Below the pieces are notes generated by a model, which worked only from the letters and a program-made list of their open reading frames with translations, was not told the DNA's origin and ran no database searches. This document shows positions 33,167 through 42,289 of a stretch of DNA of 64,000 nucleotides, piece by piece. How positions within the stretch are numbered: position 1 is the first letter of the stretch; every line of letters begins with the position of its first letter. The position numbers and the translations under genes are program-made. Origin of the DNA: Tunturiibacter empetritectus (GTDB lineage Bacteria; Acidobacteriota; Terriglobia; Terriglobales; Acidobacteriaceae); assembly GCF_013410875.1 (NCBI RefSeq), contig NZ_JACCCU010000001.1:1488001-1552000 (forward strand), read 5' to 3'.

Positions 33167-34570
33167 TTATCTCTGAAGAATCCGCTGGGAGATGATTCGT
33201 GGACGTGGAGCGTTAGCACCAATGTTACTGGTCTCCAGCAGAACTTCAAACGGCAGTATATTGCCCTTCGAATCGAAGATCTTGCTCAACAGCGGTGCCG
33301 AAGCATCGCTGAAAAGATAGTCTGCTGCAGCCTCTGTGCCAGCCATGTTGATTCCCTCAATCAGAAGAACGTGGCCTGTGCCATCCAGATTCGGAGTAAC
33401 GACAATCAGACCAAACGTGCTGCGTGCGGCGTCGCTCTGGTTCGTCTCGTAATACTCCCTCTCCCCCGGCAGAGGGTGAAGATTGTGAATGACGACGTCG
33501 TTGACCTTTGGCTGATGTTCGAACTGAAAGTTCAGGTCTCTTTGAAAGAGATCCACCCAGGGATTGGAATCGAAGGACCCTAGCAGAATGACGTTGGACT
33601 GTTTCAGATCATCCAGCGTCACCTCGCGCGCATATCGCACTTTGAACCGATTCTTCACTACTGCTGGAAGCTGAGAGATAGCTGAGACGACATCCAGATC
33701 CACGACACTGGTATAGCGCCGTCCACCCAGTTCGTTCACCATCGCTGAATCTATACCGGAGGTGGTGGACGTATGCTTCTGATACTCTCCGGCTGCGTAC
33801 TCTGCCAGGGGGATCCTTCTATTGGTCAGATCCTGGTAGATCACCAGCCCGCTGTCGGCCGGTACCAGCAGTGTGTCCCGTGTCGACGAGAAGAACACGC
33901 TCCAGAACCGGTCCGAAACACTCTGTTGCGGCGATCTAATAGGGATGTCACGCGCTACTACAAAAACAAGTGCCATAAACAGCGCAGCGCATAAGGCTCT
34001 GAGACCCCAGACTTGTCGACCTAGCAGCACTGGGTGATTCACCGCCCGATCAACTATCTCTTCCGGTTGTTGTTGCGACGCGCCGCCACTGACGACTCCG
34101 ATCAATTCCACCTGCGCAGATTGCGGTCTGCTCTCCCCGACGGCTTTATCTTTTTCAACAAAAATCGGCACGTAGCCGCCCCGCGGAACAGCGATTCGGA
34201 TCGTTTCATCGATGCCTTCGCTGTTGAAATACTCATCGAGTCTTTGCCGCAGCAGACGCGCATAGTTGCGCACAATATTGTCTTCGCCAGGGTTGTATCC
34301 CTGTGGACGTCGAAAGACATGTTCGCCGATCAACTGCTCGGTGATCTCGCCGGTCTGATCGAGCAGGTGCTTCTCGCAGATATAGAGGATGAAGCTGATC
34401 AAAAACTTGGATTTGGCGAATCCTTTGCTTGCGGCGACTCGCCTCGCGACGCCCCAGCGCGGATCCTCTTCAAGCCGCACAAGATGTTCCGCAACCGCTG
34501 TTCCTGACAGACGTTCCGCTTCGTCGGACCGCTGCCCCGTGCTTATCAAAGTAGTATCTTCCACTGCCAC
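33167..34570 (-). CDS. Winged-helix-like protein with one membrane span and extracytoplasmic domain
   Basis: This 467-residue protein has a cytoplasmic N-terminal domain (about 45-140) of the type found at the start of many acidobacterial proteins: FAKSKFLISFILYICEKHLL, GEHVFRRPQGYNPGEDNIVR, NYARLLRQRLDEYFNSEG, then a wing-like IAVPRGGYVPIF. A linker leads to one span (about 188-206) and an outside domain of some 250 residues with VILLGSFDSNPWVDLFQ, which may bind a small ligand. The layout fits a one-component membrane regulator or sensor. Target genes and ligand are unknown. The start is a GTG at 34570; a GTG two codons further in is possible. Confidence 0.7.
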   Translation of the reverse strand: MAVEDTTLISTGQRSDEAERLSGTAVAEHLVRLEEDPRWGVARRVAASKGFAKSKFLISFILYICEKHLLDQTGEITEQLIGEHVFRRPQGYNPGEDNIVRNYARLLRQRLDEYFNSEGIDETIRIAVPRGGYVPIFVEKDKAVGESRPQSAQVELIGVVSGGASQQQPEEIVDRAVNHPVLLGRQVWGLRALCAALFMALVFVVARDIPIRSPQQSVSDRFWSVFFSSTRDTLLVPADSGLVIYQDLTNRRIPLAEYAAGEYQKHTSTTSGIDSAMVNELGGRRYTSVVDLDVVSAISQLPAVVKNRFKVRYAREVTLDDLKQSNVILLGSFDSNPWVDLFQRDLNFQFEHQPKVNDVVIHNLHPLPGEREYYETNQSDAARSTFGLIVVTPNLDGTGHVLLIEGINMAGTEAAADYLFSDASAPLLSKIFDSKGNILPFEVLLETSNIGANAPRPRIISQRILQR

Positions 34571-34894
34571 TAGTAGACATCGACAGGACTAGCTTTTTGT
34601 TACTCCTTTATGAATCCCTAAAATATATGAGATATCAAAGATTACGACCACATCAAATTATCATCGAGCGCCTTCTTGTAAGCAATTTGTTTTCTGAAAG
34701 ATGAGAGTTACCACCTCCACGTGTACTCCGCCCTTTACCCCGTGGATCCCCCTGACGAAGAACTCGGAGGAAGAGGAGGATCAAGTCTCAACAAGGAACT
34801 CCATCGTGGAGCGGCGGCCAGTCCACATGCTATCTCCGATTTCGTATCATCGGCCACCCTCCTCTCCGACCATCTCAGAAGGATGTAAGACAAG
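34571..34894. other. Intergenic region with an A+T-rich half
   Basis: This 324-base stretch lies between divergent genes. The part from 34590 to 34705 is markedly A+T-rich compared with the rest of the window, and probably holds the promoter of the winged-helix gene and perhaps of the PI-PLC gene. I see no RNA gene, no clear -35/-10 pair and no repeat. Confidence 0.5.
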
Positions 34895-36070
34895 ATGACG
34901 AACTTTCGAGCGGCACTTCCACTCATGATCATGCTTCCACTGAGCGTCCTCGCACAGCAAAGTACCGTTGCCGACCAGGATCGAACGCTGCGTATCAATC
35001 AGATTCAGGTGATTGGCAGTCATAACAGCTATCACTCTGGCATCGCCCCCAGCGAACGCAAGCTCATCGAGCAGCAGAACCCGAAGGCGATGCGCGCGCT
35101 CGACTATGCTCATGCTCCCCTGGCCGATCAATTGACAGGCGGCGTGCGTCAGCTTGAGATTGACATCTACGCCGACTCGAAGGGTGGCCGCTACTCGCAT
35201 CCAGCCATCGTCGGCAAAGTTGCAGAAGCGGGACTTCCAGCCGATCCCGACTTCGATCCGCAACACGAGATGGACAAGCCCGGCTTCAAAGTGATGCACG
35301 TCATGGATGTCGACCAGCGCAGCTCCTGTCGCACCTTCATCGCCTGCCTCACGACAATTCGCGGCTGGTCGCAACAGCATCCGCAGCATCTACCCATCTT
35401 CATTCTGGTCGAAACCAAGCAGGGCCGTGAAGGATCCACACCGCAAGGCCACACGCCGGAGCCGTTCACCGCCGAGACCTTCGACGCGCTCGATGCCGAA
35501 ATCCTTTCCGTCTTCTCCTCCAACGAGATGATCACACCAGACCAGGTTCGTGGCAGCTACGACACACTGCTAGAAGCCATTCAATCCACCATCCCTGCTT
35601 CCTCCGCTTCCAGCAAGAAGACCGGTGGCTGGCCAACGCTCTCAAACTCTCGCGGCAAGGTTATCTTTCTCATGGACCAACGCAACGTCGGCCCGGTCTA
35701 CACACAGGGACATGCCTGCCTTCGTGGCCGCCTCATATTCACCAATGCCGCACCTGGTTCATCGGATGCAGCCTTCACCGAAGAAAATGATGGGACGAAG
35801 GCCGAGATCGACGTCCTGGCCCGCCAGGGATATCTCATCCGCACCCGCACCGACGACGGCACGGAAGCCGCCCGCACCAACGACCACACCCGAGCCGACA
35901 TCGCTCTCTCCAGCGGCGCACAGATGTTAAGCACAGACTACCCATCCTCCGAGCCCTCGCGTTGGACTGGATTCTTCGTAGGCCTCCCACATGGCCTGGC
36001 CGCTCGGTGCAATCCAATCACCGCGCCACCCGGATGCGTCGACTCGCTGCTTGAGCCTTCAATGAAATAA
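34895..36070 (+). CDS. Ca2+-dependent phosphoinositide phospholipase C-like secreted enzyme
   Basis: This 391-residue protein has a signal peptide (LPLMIMLPLSVLAQQ) and a PLC-like TIM-barrel. The first catalytic His lies in VIGSHNSYHSGI, an acid pair in GVRQLEIDIYADS, and the second His in FKVMHVMDVDQRSSC, as in the bacterial and fungal PI-PLC-C1 group. PIFILVETKQGR gives the next barrel strand. It probably cleaves phosphoinositide or a related glycerophosphodiester outside the cell. The ATG at 34895 follows GAAGGATGTAAGACAAG. A large Oar-like receptor follows 109 bases later on the same strand, consistent with scavenging of the product, which is inference. Confidence 0.85.
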   Translation: MTNFRAALPLMIMLPLSVLAQQSTVADQDRTLRINQIQVIGSHNSYHSGIAPSERKLIEQQNPKAMRALDYAHAPLADQLTGGVRQLEIDIYADSKGGRYSHPAIVGKVAEAGLPADPDFDPQHEMDKPGFKVMHVMDVDQRSSCRTFIACLTTIRGWSQQHPQHLPIFILVETKQGREGSTPQGHTPEPFTAETFDALDAEILSVFSSNEMITPDQVRGSYDTLLEAIQSTIPASSASSKKTGGWPTLSNSRGKVIFLMDQRNVGPVYTQGHACLRGRLIFTNAAPGSSDAAFTEENDGTKAEIDVLARQGYLIRTRTDDGTEAARTNDHTRADIALSSGAQMLSTDYPSSEPSRWTGFFVGLPHGLAARCNPITAPPGCVDSLLEPSMK

Positions 36071-36179
36071 GACGCTGAATTTAGCAGACTATTCGCCTTT
36101 CACCATCCCGCGCCCTCTGGAAGGCTGCTTTCTAACGCTCCAATTCAACAGACTCTTACGTTCTCGCCAGGAGGCACGT

Positions 36180-39100
36180 GTGCCAGTAACGCAACCTGCA
36201 TCATCCGCTCCTAACGAATCAACACCTTCAATGTTGACGAGGTTCGCAGTCGATCTCCCCCGTCTCTGCCGTCTGCTGTTTATTGCACTGCTCATCGGTA
36301 TCGCTGCCATCAGCTCTGCGACCCTGCTCGCGCAGTCCGACAACTCCTCGATCGCCGGCGTCATCACCGATCCCTCCGGCGCAGCCGTCGGTGCAGCAGC
36401 AATCACCGTAATCAGCGAGCAGACCGGCGCCGAACACCAGACCATCAGCAACAAATCCGGCTTCTACACCATCGCTGGCCTTGCACCGGGCAAATACACC
36501 GTCAAGGTGGTGTCGCCGGGCTTTGACACCGTCACCAGAACGAACAACAACCTCGACCCAGCGATCCCTGCAACGGTCAACGTCTCCCTCGTCGTCGGTA
36601 AAGATAACGAGTCGATCGAAATCACCGCGAACGAAACTACTTTGCAGGCCGACAGCTCCACCCTCGGCCGCGTCATCACCAGCAGCCAGGCCGACAATCT
36701 TCCACTCAACGGCCGCAACCCAATCTATCTCGCACTCACCAAGGCCGGCATCACTAGTATCACCAGCACCGTCTCCTCCTCAAACTTCAGCACCGGCCTT
36801 GGTGCCATCAACATCAACGGAGCTCGCGAGCGCGACAATCTTCTCACCTACGACGGCGCCGTCGCCGTCCGCATCCGCGCCAGTGGCGACTCCGTCGGCA
36901 CACCGGACCTCGACGCCGTCGAAGAGGTCCAGGTCCTCTCAACCAACTACCCTGCAGAGTACGGCCGATCCATTGGCGGCCAGATTCGCATTATCACCAA
37001 GAGCGGCACCGATCACTTCCACGGCAGCGCCTACGAGTACTTTCAGAACCCTGTTCTCAACGCCAACACGTGGGTTCGCAACGCCAATGCCAACAACTCA
37101 AACCCTAACTACCCCGAAGCCCTCAAAACAAACAAGGTCGCGCCCTTCACCTACAACCAGTTCGGCTTTGTCCTGGACGGCCCTCTCTACATCCCGCATG
37201 TTTTGCCCAAGGGTAAGGTCTTCTTCCTCTACTCCGAGGCCTTCGTACGTAATCCGTCACTCTCCACGGAAACCGATACCGTCCCCAACGCAGCCTTCCG
37301 AAACGGCGACTTCAGCTCCGTCGCGCAGCACATCAAGGACCCTACATCCGGCCTTCCATGCGACCCGAAGGCAGGCGGCCCCGGCTGTTTTCCCGGCAAC
37401 GTCATACCCAAAGATCGTCTCAGCCCGAATGGCGTAGGTCTTCTCAATGCCTTCCCTGCGCCGACGCCAGGCTTTAAAATAGGTGCAGCTAATCTGCTTG
37501 AGACAGCGCACTATCCCATCCAGCAACAGATCGACAGCGGCAATCTCGACATCCTCCCAACCGAGAAAGACTACATCCGCTTCCGCCTCATTCACTTCTA
37601 CTATCACGAGGTGAACCCCTTCGCTACCTCGAACTACGACATCGTTCCCCGCATCTACAGCCGTCCCAACCAGACCGGCTCGCTCGACTATGTGCACACC
37701 TTTGGTCCCAGCACCACCAATGAATTTCTCTTCACCGCCAGCCACGATGTCGCTCGCCTCAGCATCGACACGTCGACAGGCACCTACAACCGCACCGCAT
37801 ATGGCATCAACTATCCATACCTCTTTCCTTCAGGCAAAGATCTCCCAAACAAGATTCCCACCATTGCATTTGATACGACTGGCATTACCACACTCGATGG
37901 CAGCACCTACCCCTCTCACTCTCAGGGCGAGATCTTCGACTTCGCCGATACCGTCACACGCATCATCAGCAACCACACCCTGCGTGGCGGCGTCCTCTTT
38001 GAGCGGGCCGGCGAAAACGATGACGACCAGATCGCCTTCGCCAACTCCACTCCCGGACAGACCAACAACCAGAACGGCAAGTTCGACTTCTCCAGCTCGA
38101 ACACCAACGGCACGGGCTACGATCTCGCCGACGCGGCCATCGGCATCTTCAACACCTACTCCGAGATCGGTCCACGCAACGAAACTCCCAGCCGCGCCAA
38201 TATGTTCGAGTTCTTCGCACAGGACTCCTGGAAAGCTACGCCGAAACTGCACCTCGAGTTTGGCCTGCGATATACCAGCATTCACCCCTTCTACAGCATC
38301 TGGAACAACGCCGGAACCTTTGACCCTGCCTTCTACAACTCTGCTACTGCGGTAAAGGTGAACCCAACAACGGGTAATCCGATAGCTGGCAGCGGCGACC
38401 CGCTCGACGGAACCGTTCTCTTTGGCAATGGCTTTCCCGCCAGCGCAAACGCTCACGTCCCCATCGCCGTGACTGGACAGTACAACAACCTCTTCCACAA
38501 CCTTCCGCGCGGGTACGTCCACGTGCAGAAGTTCCTCTTCCAGCCCCGCGTCGGCGTGGCGTATTCGCTTAACAACAAGACGGTTCTTCGCACTGGCTTT
38601 GGCCGCTACACCAGCCGTCAGGGCACCTCCGACAACGTATTTCTCGGCGGCTTCGCACCGTTGCAGCAGGTGGTTTCGATCACAGGCGGCAGCGTCGACA
38701 ACCCCGCTGGCACCGCAATCGGCACCGGCTCTTTCCCCACTCTCTCCGGCGATATCAATCAGCAATCCCCACAGCCTGAGGCCTACATCTGGAGCGTATC
38801 CGTCGAGCGCGACCTCGGCTTTGATACAGTAGCCGACGTCTCCTACGTAGGACGCCACTCTTTACATCAGCAGTTTGAATCCGACGTGAACCAGGCGCCC
38901 ATCGGAACCGCACAGGCCTTCGGCACCAGTGGTGTCAACGCCCATCGTCCATACCTCGGTTACGCCGCCATCACCGAGGTCTACCAAGGCGACACGGCCT
39001 TCTACCAGGGCCTTCAGATCGACGTAAATCATCGCTTCAGTCACAGCCTGGGCTTTGGAGTCGCGTACACCTACGCTCACTCGCGCGACTGCGGCTCATT

Positions 39101-39707
39101 CCAGAAAAACATCCTGCCCAACGCAGACGATCCGAAAGGACTCTGCGGCACGGCGGACTATGATCTGCGTCAGGTCCTCGTCCTCAACTCCGTCTACCAT
39201 ATCCCCTTCCGGAGCAGCAGCCGTATCGCCAACGAAGCTCTCGGCGGCTGGCAGCTCTCGCAGGCCTATCAGTTCCAGACCGGCACGCCACTCAACGTCG
39301 CAACCAGTCAGGACATCGCCGGCGTTGGCCCAGGCTTTCAGGGACAGTTCCTTCAGATCGCTCCCGGCGCCTCGCTTCGCGGCAACGGAAAATTCTCCGT
39401 CGGCAAAGACAATAACTCGTGGTTCAACGCCAGCGCCTTTTCGCTTCCGGCTGCCGGAACATTCACCCCGCAGCACAACCGCAACCTGATCTACGGTCCC
39501 GGTCAGGCAAGCTTCAACGCAAGTCTGCAAAAGCGCTTCGCCACCTTTGAAGGTCAAGCACTCTCCTTCCGCTTCGACGCCTTCAACTTCCCCAACCATC
39601 CCAACTGGGCTGCACCGGACTCAACCTACACCGACGCTACCTTCGGCAAAGTCACCAGCAAGACCGGTCAACGAGCAATGCAGGCCAGCCTTCGCTACTC
39701 CTTCTAA
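36180..39707 (+). CDS. Oar-like TonB-dependent receptor with carboxypeptidase-regulatory domain
   Basis: This 1175-residue outer-membrane protein starts at a GTG with AGGAGG five bases upstream. A long N-region precedes the signal core (LLFIALLIGIAAISSATLLAQ). The carboxypeptidase-regulatory domain (about 60-145) has SIAGVITDPSGAAVGAAAIT and GFYTIAGLAPGKYTVKV. The plug-like region follows (LPLNGRNPIYLALTKAGI, VLSTNYPAEYGRSIGGQIRI) and a barrel that ends QASLRYSF. It is followed by a GH92 mannosidase and preceded by a PI-PLC-like enzyme, so this locus resembles a small surface-uptake cluster. It is a distant paralogue of the gene at 17832. Confidence 0.9.
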   Translation: MPVTQPASSAPNESTPSMLTRFAVDLPRLCRLLFIALLIGIAAISSATLLAQSDNSSIAGVITDPSGAAVGAAAITVISEQTGAEHQTISNKSGFYTIAGLAPGKYTVKVVSPGFDTVTRTNNNLDPAIPATVNVSLVVGKDNESIEITANETTLQADSSTLGRVITSSQADNLPLNGRNPIYLALTKAGITSITSTVSSSNFSTGLGAININGARERDNLLTYDGAVAVRIRASGDSVGTPDLDAVEEVQVLSTNYPAEYGRSIGGQIRIITKSGTDHFHGSAYEYFQNPVLNANTWVRNANANNSNPNYPEALKTNKVAPFTYNQFGFVLDGPLYIPHVLPKGKVFFLYSEAFVRNPSLSTETDTVPNAAFRNGDFSSVAQHIKDPTSGLPCDPKAGGPGCFPGNVIPKDRLSPNGVGLLNAFPAPTPGFKIGAANLLETAHYPIQQQIDSGNLDILPTEKDYIRFRLIHFYYHEVNPFATSNYDIVPRIYSRPNQTGSLDYVHTFGPSTTNEFLFTASHDVARLSIDTSTGTYNRTAYGINYPYLFPSGKDLPNKIPTIAFDTTGITTLDGSTYPSHSQGEIFDFADTVTRIISNHTLRGGVLFERAGENDDDQIAFANSTPGQTNNQNGKFDFSSSNTNGTGYDLADAAIGIFNTYSEIGPRNETPSRANMFEFFAQDSWKATPKLHLEFGLRYTSIHPFYSIWNNAGTFDPAFYNSATAVKVNPTTGNPIAGSGDPLDGTVLFGNGFPASANAHVPIAVTGQYNNLFHNLPRGYVHVQKFLFQPRVGVAYSLNNKTVLRTGFGRYTSRQGTSDNVFLGGFAPLQQVVSITGGSVDNPAGTAIGTGSFPTLSGDINQQSPQPEAYIWSVSVERDLGFDTVADVSYVGRHSLHQQFESDVNQAPIGTAQAFGTSGVNAHRPYLGYAAITEVYQGDTAFYQGLQIDVNHRFSHSLGFGVAYTYAHSRDCGSFQKNILPNADDPKGLCGTADYDLRQVLVLNSVYHIPFRSSSRIANEALGGWQLSQAYQFQTGTPLNVATSQDIAGVGPGFQGQFLQIAPGASLRGNGKFSVGKDNNSWFNASAFSLPAAGTFTPQHNRNLIYGPGQASFNASLQKRFATFEGQALSFRFDAFNFPNHPNWAAPDSTYTDATFGKVTSKTGQRAMQASLRYSF

Positions 39708-39820
39708 ACGCCCTACCATCAAGCAGGACACGAGTGGGGCCCGCGAACAGGTCCCACTCGCATCACAAGTCTTCACATGCAGTTGAGACATTCAAGGGAC
39801 CGATCTTTCTGCAAGCAGCA

Positions 39821-42142
39821 GTGCACTCCATCCTCTGGCGTTCGATTCACTTCTTTCTTACCGCACTCCTGCTTGCAGTCCCACTCACCGCGCAAAAAAC
39901 TACACCCGACTACACCCGCAACGTAGACCCCTTCATCGGCGTCGACTGGGGCGGCAACACCTTCGTCGGCTCTGCCATCCCCTACGGCCTCGTCAAACTC
40001 GGTCCCGACATGGAGACCTTCGACGGCCGCCGCTCCGGTTTCGGCTACTCGAGCAATGGCGTCATCCTCGGCTTCTCGCACCTTCACCTCAGCGGCGCGC
40101 AGGGCAAATACGGCAATATCCTCGTCGCTCCCGTTACCGGCCCCCTCGACCTTAACGACATCAAGTCCCCCCGAACCGACGAGGTCAATCAGGTCGGCTT
40201 CTACTCCGCAAACCTCTCGCGTTACAAGATCAAAGCCGAGCTCACCAGCAGTCGCCGCGTCGGCTTCCATCGCTACACCTTCCCTGCATCAGAGCAGTCT
40301 CATCTCACCATCAACGTAGCCCACGCACTCGACCTCGGCCCCGGCTCCGAGTCTCAGCGCTTCCTCGGCGCCGAGATCCACCTGACCAGCAATCACGAAG
40401 CGCAAGGCGTTGCCCGCTTCACCGGCGGCTGGAACAAGGGCGGTGAGTACAAGGTCTACTACTACATGGTCCTCGACACCCCAGCCACCGCCACACAAAC
40501 ATGGACAGGAACTCCGACCGGCACAACCTTCAGCTCCGCCAAAGACGCGACCGTCTCCACTGACATCCCCATCGGTGCCACCTTCGACTTCACCACCCAC
40601 GCCAACCAAATCATCCAGGCAAAAGTCGGCATCTCCTTCATCAGCGCCGACCAGGCAAAACAAAACGTCGAACAAGAGATCCCCACCTGGAACTTCGCCG
40701 CCGTCCACTCCGCCGCGACAGCATTGTGGAACACCGAGCTAGCCAAGCTCAGCCTCACCGGCGAGACCGACTCCCAGCGTCGCCAGCTCTACACCGCGAT
40801 GTATCACATCATGCTGATGCCCACCGACCGTACCGGTGAAAACCCCGACTGGCGATCCACCGAGCCCTACTACGACGACTTCTACGCCATCTGGGACACC
40901 TACCGCAGCTCCAGCCCTCTCCTCACCCTCATCTCCCCCGACCGACAGCGCGACATCATCCGCTCCCTCATCGACATCTACCGTCACACCGGCTACATGC
41001 CCGACGCCCGCAGCGGCAACGACAACGGTCGCACCCAAGGCGGCTCCAATGCCAATGTAGTAGTTGCCGACGCCTACGTAAAAGGTCTCAAAAACATCGA
41101 CTACGAAACCGCCTTCGCCGCCATGGTTCACGACGCCGAAGTCCCACCGGCCAACGCCCAGAAAGAAGGTCGCGGCGGCCTCAAGGACTACAACGAAAAG
41201 GGCTACATCACCCTCGCCGACGAGCGCTCCGGCTCCCGCATCGCCGAGTACAGCTACGACGACTTCGCCATCTCCGAAGTCGCCTGCGGCCTCGGCCACC
41301 AAAAAGAGGCTGCCCTCTACGCCAGCCGCACCCACAACTTCGAGCACCTCTGGGACAAGGACATGACAGCCGAAGGCTTCCACGGCTTCCTCCGTCCTCG
41401 CAACCCCGACGGTACCTGGGCCGACCCCTACCTCGTCGTCCGCGGCACGTGGCCCGATTTTTTCTATGAGGGTGACATCTGGACCTACTCCATCTACGCC
41501 CCGCAGGACATGCGCCGACTCATCGAGATGGCCGGCGGAAACGAGACCTTCGTCCACCGCCTCGACAACATCTTCCTCCGTCGCCACTTCGACGTGACCA
41601 ACGAGCCCGGCTTCCTCATCCCCGTTCTCTATAACTACGCGCTCCGCCCCGACAAGACCGCCGACATCGTCCATCTCCTCCTTGAAAAAGCCTTCACCGA
41701 CACCCGCGCAGGCATCCCCGGCAACGACGACTCCGGCGCCATGTCCAGCTGGCTCATCTTCTCTACCCTCGGCCTCTTTCCTGTCGCCGGTCAGGACGTC
41801 TACCTCATCAGCACTCCCAGCATCCCCGACGCCTCGCTCGCACTCGCCAACGGCAAAAAGCTCCGCGTCATCGCCAGGAAACTCGACCCCAACGGCCTCA
41901 ACCGCTACATCCAATCGGCAACCCTCAACGGAGTCGATCTCCCCAACGCCTGGTTCCGCCACGGCCAAATCAAGGACGGTGCAACGCTGACCCTTACGAT
42001 GGGTTCCGCTCCCTCCACTTGGGGGACAACAACTCCACCTCCTTCCATGAGCGACCCCAGCGCCCACATCTGCTCCAAAACTGAACCCAGGGACGCATCC
42101 GCCAACCCAACGACTTTGGGGAACAGTCCAGGTATTAGGTGA
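39821..42142 (+). CDS. GH92 family alpha-mannosidase
   Basis: This glycoside hydrolase of about 773 residues trims exo alpha-mannosides with inversion, using Ca2+. The N-terminus has a signal (SIHFFLTALLLAVPLTAQ) followed by the family opening YTRNVDPFIGVDWGGNTFVG and GFSHLHLSG. Later marks are YHIMLMPT, YDDFYAIWDTYRSSSPLLTL, DNGRTQGGSNANVVVADAYV, GYIT and GNDDSGAMSSWLIFSTLGLF. I chose the GTG at 39821 because it opens the signal peptide; a GTG at 39734 would add 29 poorly conserved residues. The last 25 residues (after APSTWGTTTPPPS) extend past the usual family end. Confidence 0.88.
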   Translation: MHSILWRSIHFFLTALLLAVPLTAQKTTPDYTRNVDPFIGVDWGGNTFVGSAIPYGLVKLGPDMETFDGRRSGFGYSSNGVILGFSHLHLSGAQGKYGNILVAPVTGPLDLNDIKSPRTDEVNQVGFYSANLSRYKIKAELTSSRRVGFHRYTFPASEQSHLTINVAHALDLGPGSESQRFLGAEIHLTSNHEAQGVARFTGGWNKGGEYKVYYYMVLDTPATATQTWTGTPTGTTFSSAKDATVSTDIPIGATFDFTTHANQIIQAKVGISFISADQAKQNVEQEIPTWNFAAVHSAATALWNTELAKLSLTGETDSQRRQLYTAMYHIMLMPTDRTGENPDWRSTEPYYDDFYAIWDTYRSSSPLLTLISPDRQRDIIRSLIDIYRHTGYMPDARSGNDNGRTQGGSNANVVVADAYVKGLKNIDYETAFAAMVHDAEVPPANAQKEGRGGLKDYNEKGYITLADERSGSRIAEYSYDDFAISEVACGLGHQKEAALYASRTHNFEHLWDKDMTAEGFHGFLRPRNPDGTWADPYLVVRGTWPDFFYEGDIWTYSIYAPQDMRRLIEMAGGNETFVHRLDNIFLRRHFDVTNEPGFLIPVLYNYALRPDKTADIVHLLLEKAFTDTRAGIPGNDDSGAMSSWLIFSTLGLFPVAGQDVYLISTPSIPDASLALANGKKLRVIARKLDPNGLNRYIQSATLNGVDLPNAWFRHGQIKDGATLTLTMGSAPSTWGTTTPPPSMSDPSAHICSKTEPRDASANPTTLGNSPGIR

Positions 42143-42289
42143 AGGGTCGTCTTCCAAAGATTCCCAAGATAGGAGAGCCTGAGTAAAAATAGACCGCCAC
42201 CGTTCTGGTTCCAGAAACATCAGAAGCTTCAAGAAGTGGCAAACGCGGGATCGGGCCTAGAAAACTTTCTTTGTGAAGGAGCATTCACC

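Noticed and set aside
40739..42232. A 497-codon open frame on the minus strand opposite the GH92 gene
   Set aside because: It is a shadow of the mannosidase gene; Val/Asp/Glu/Gly-rich without any recognisable domain.
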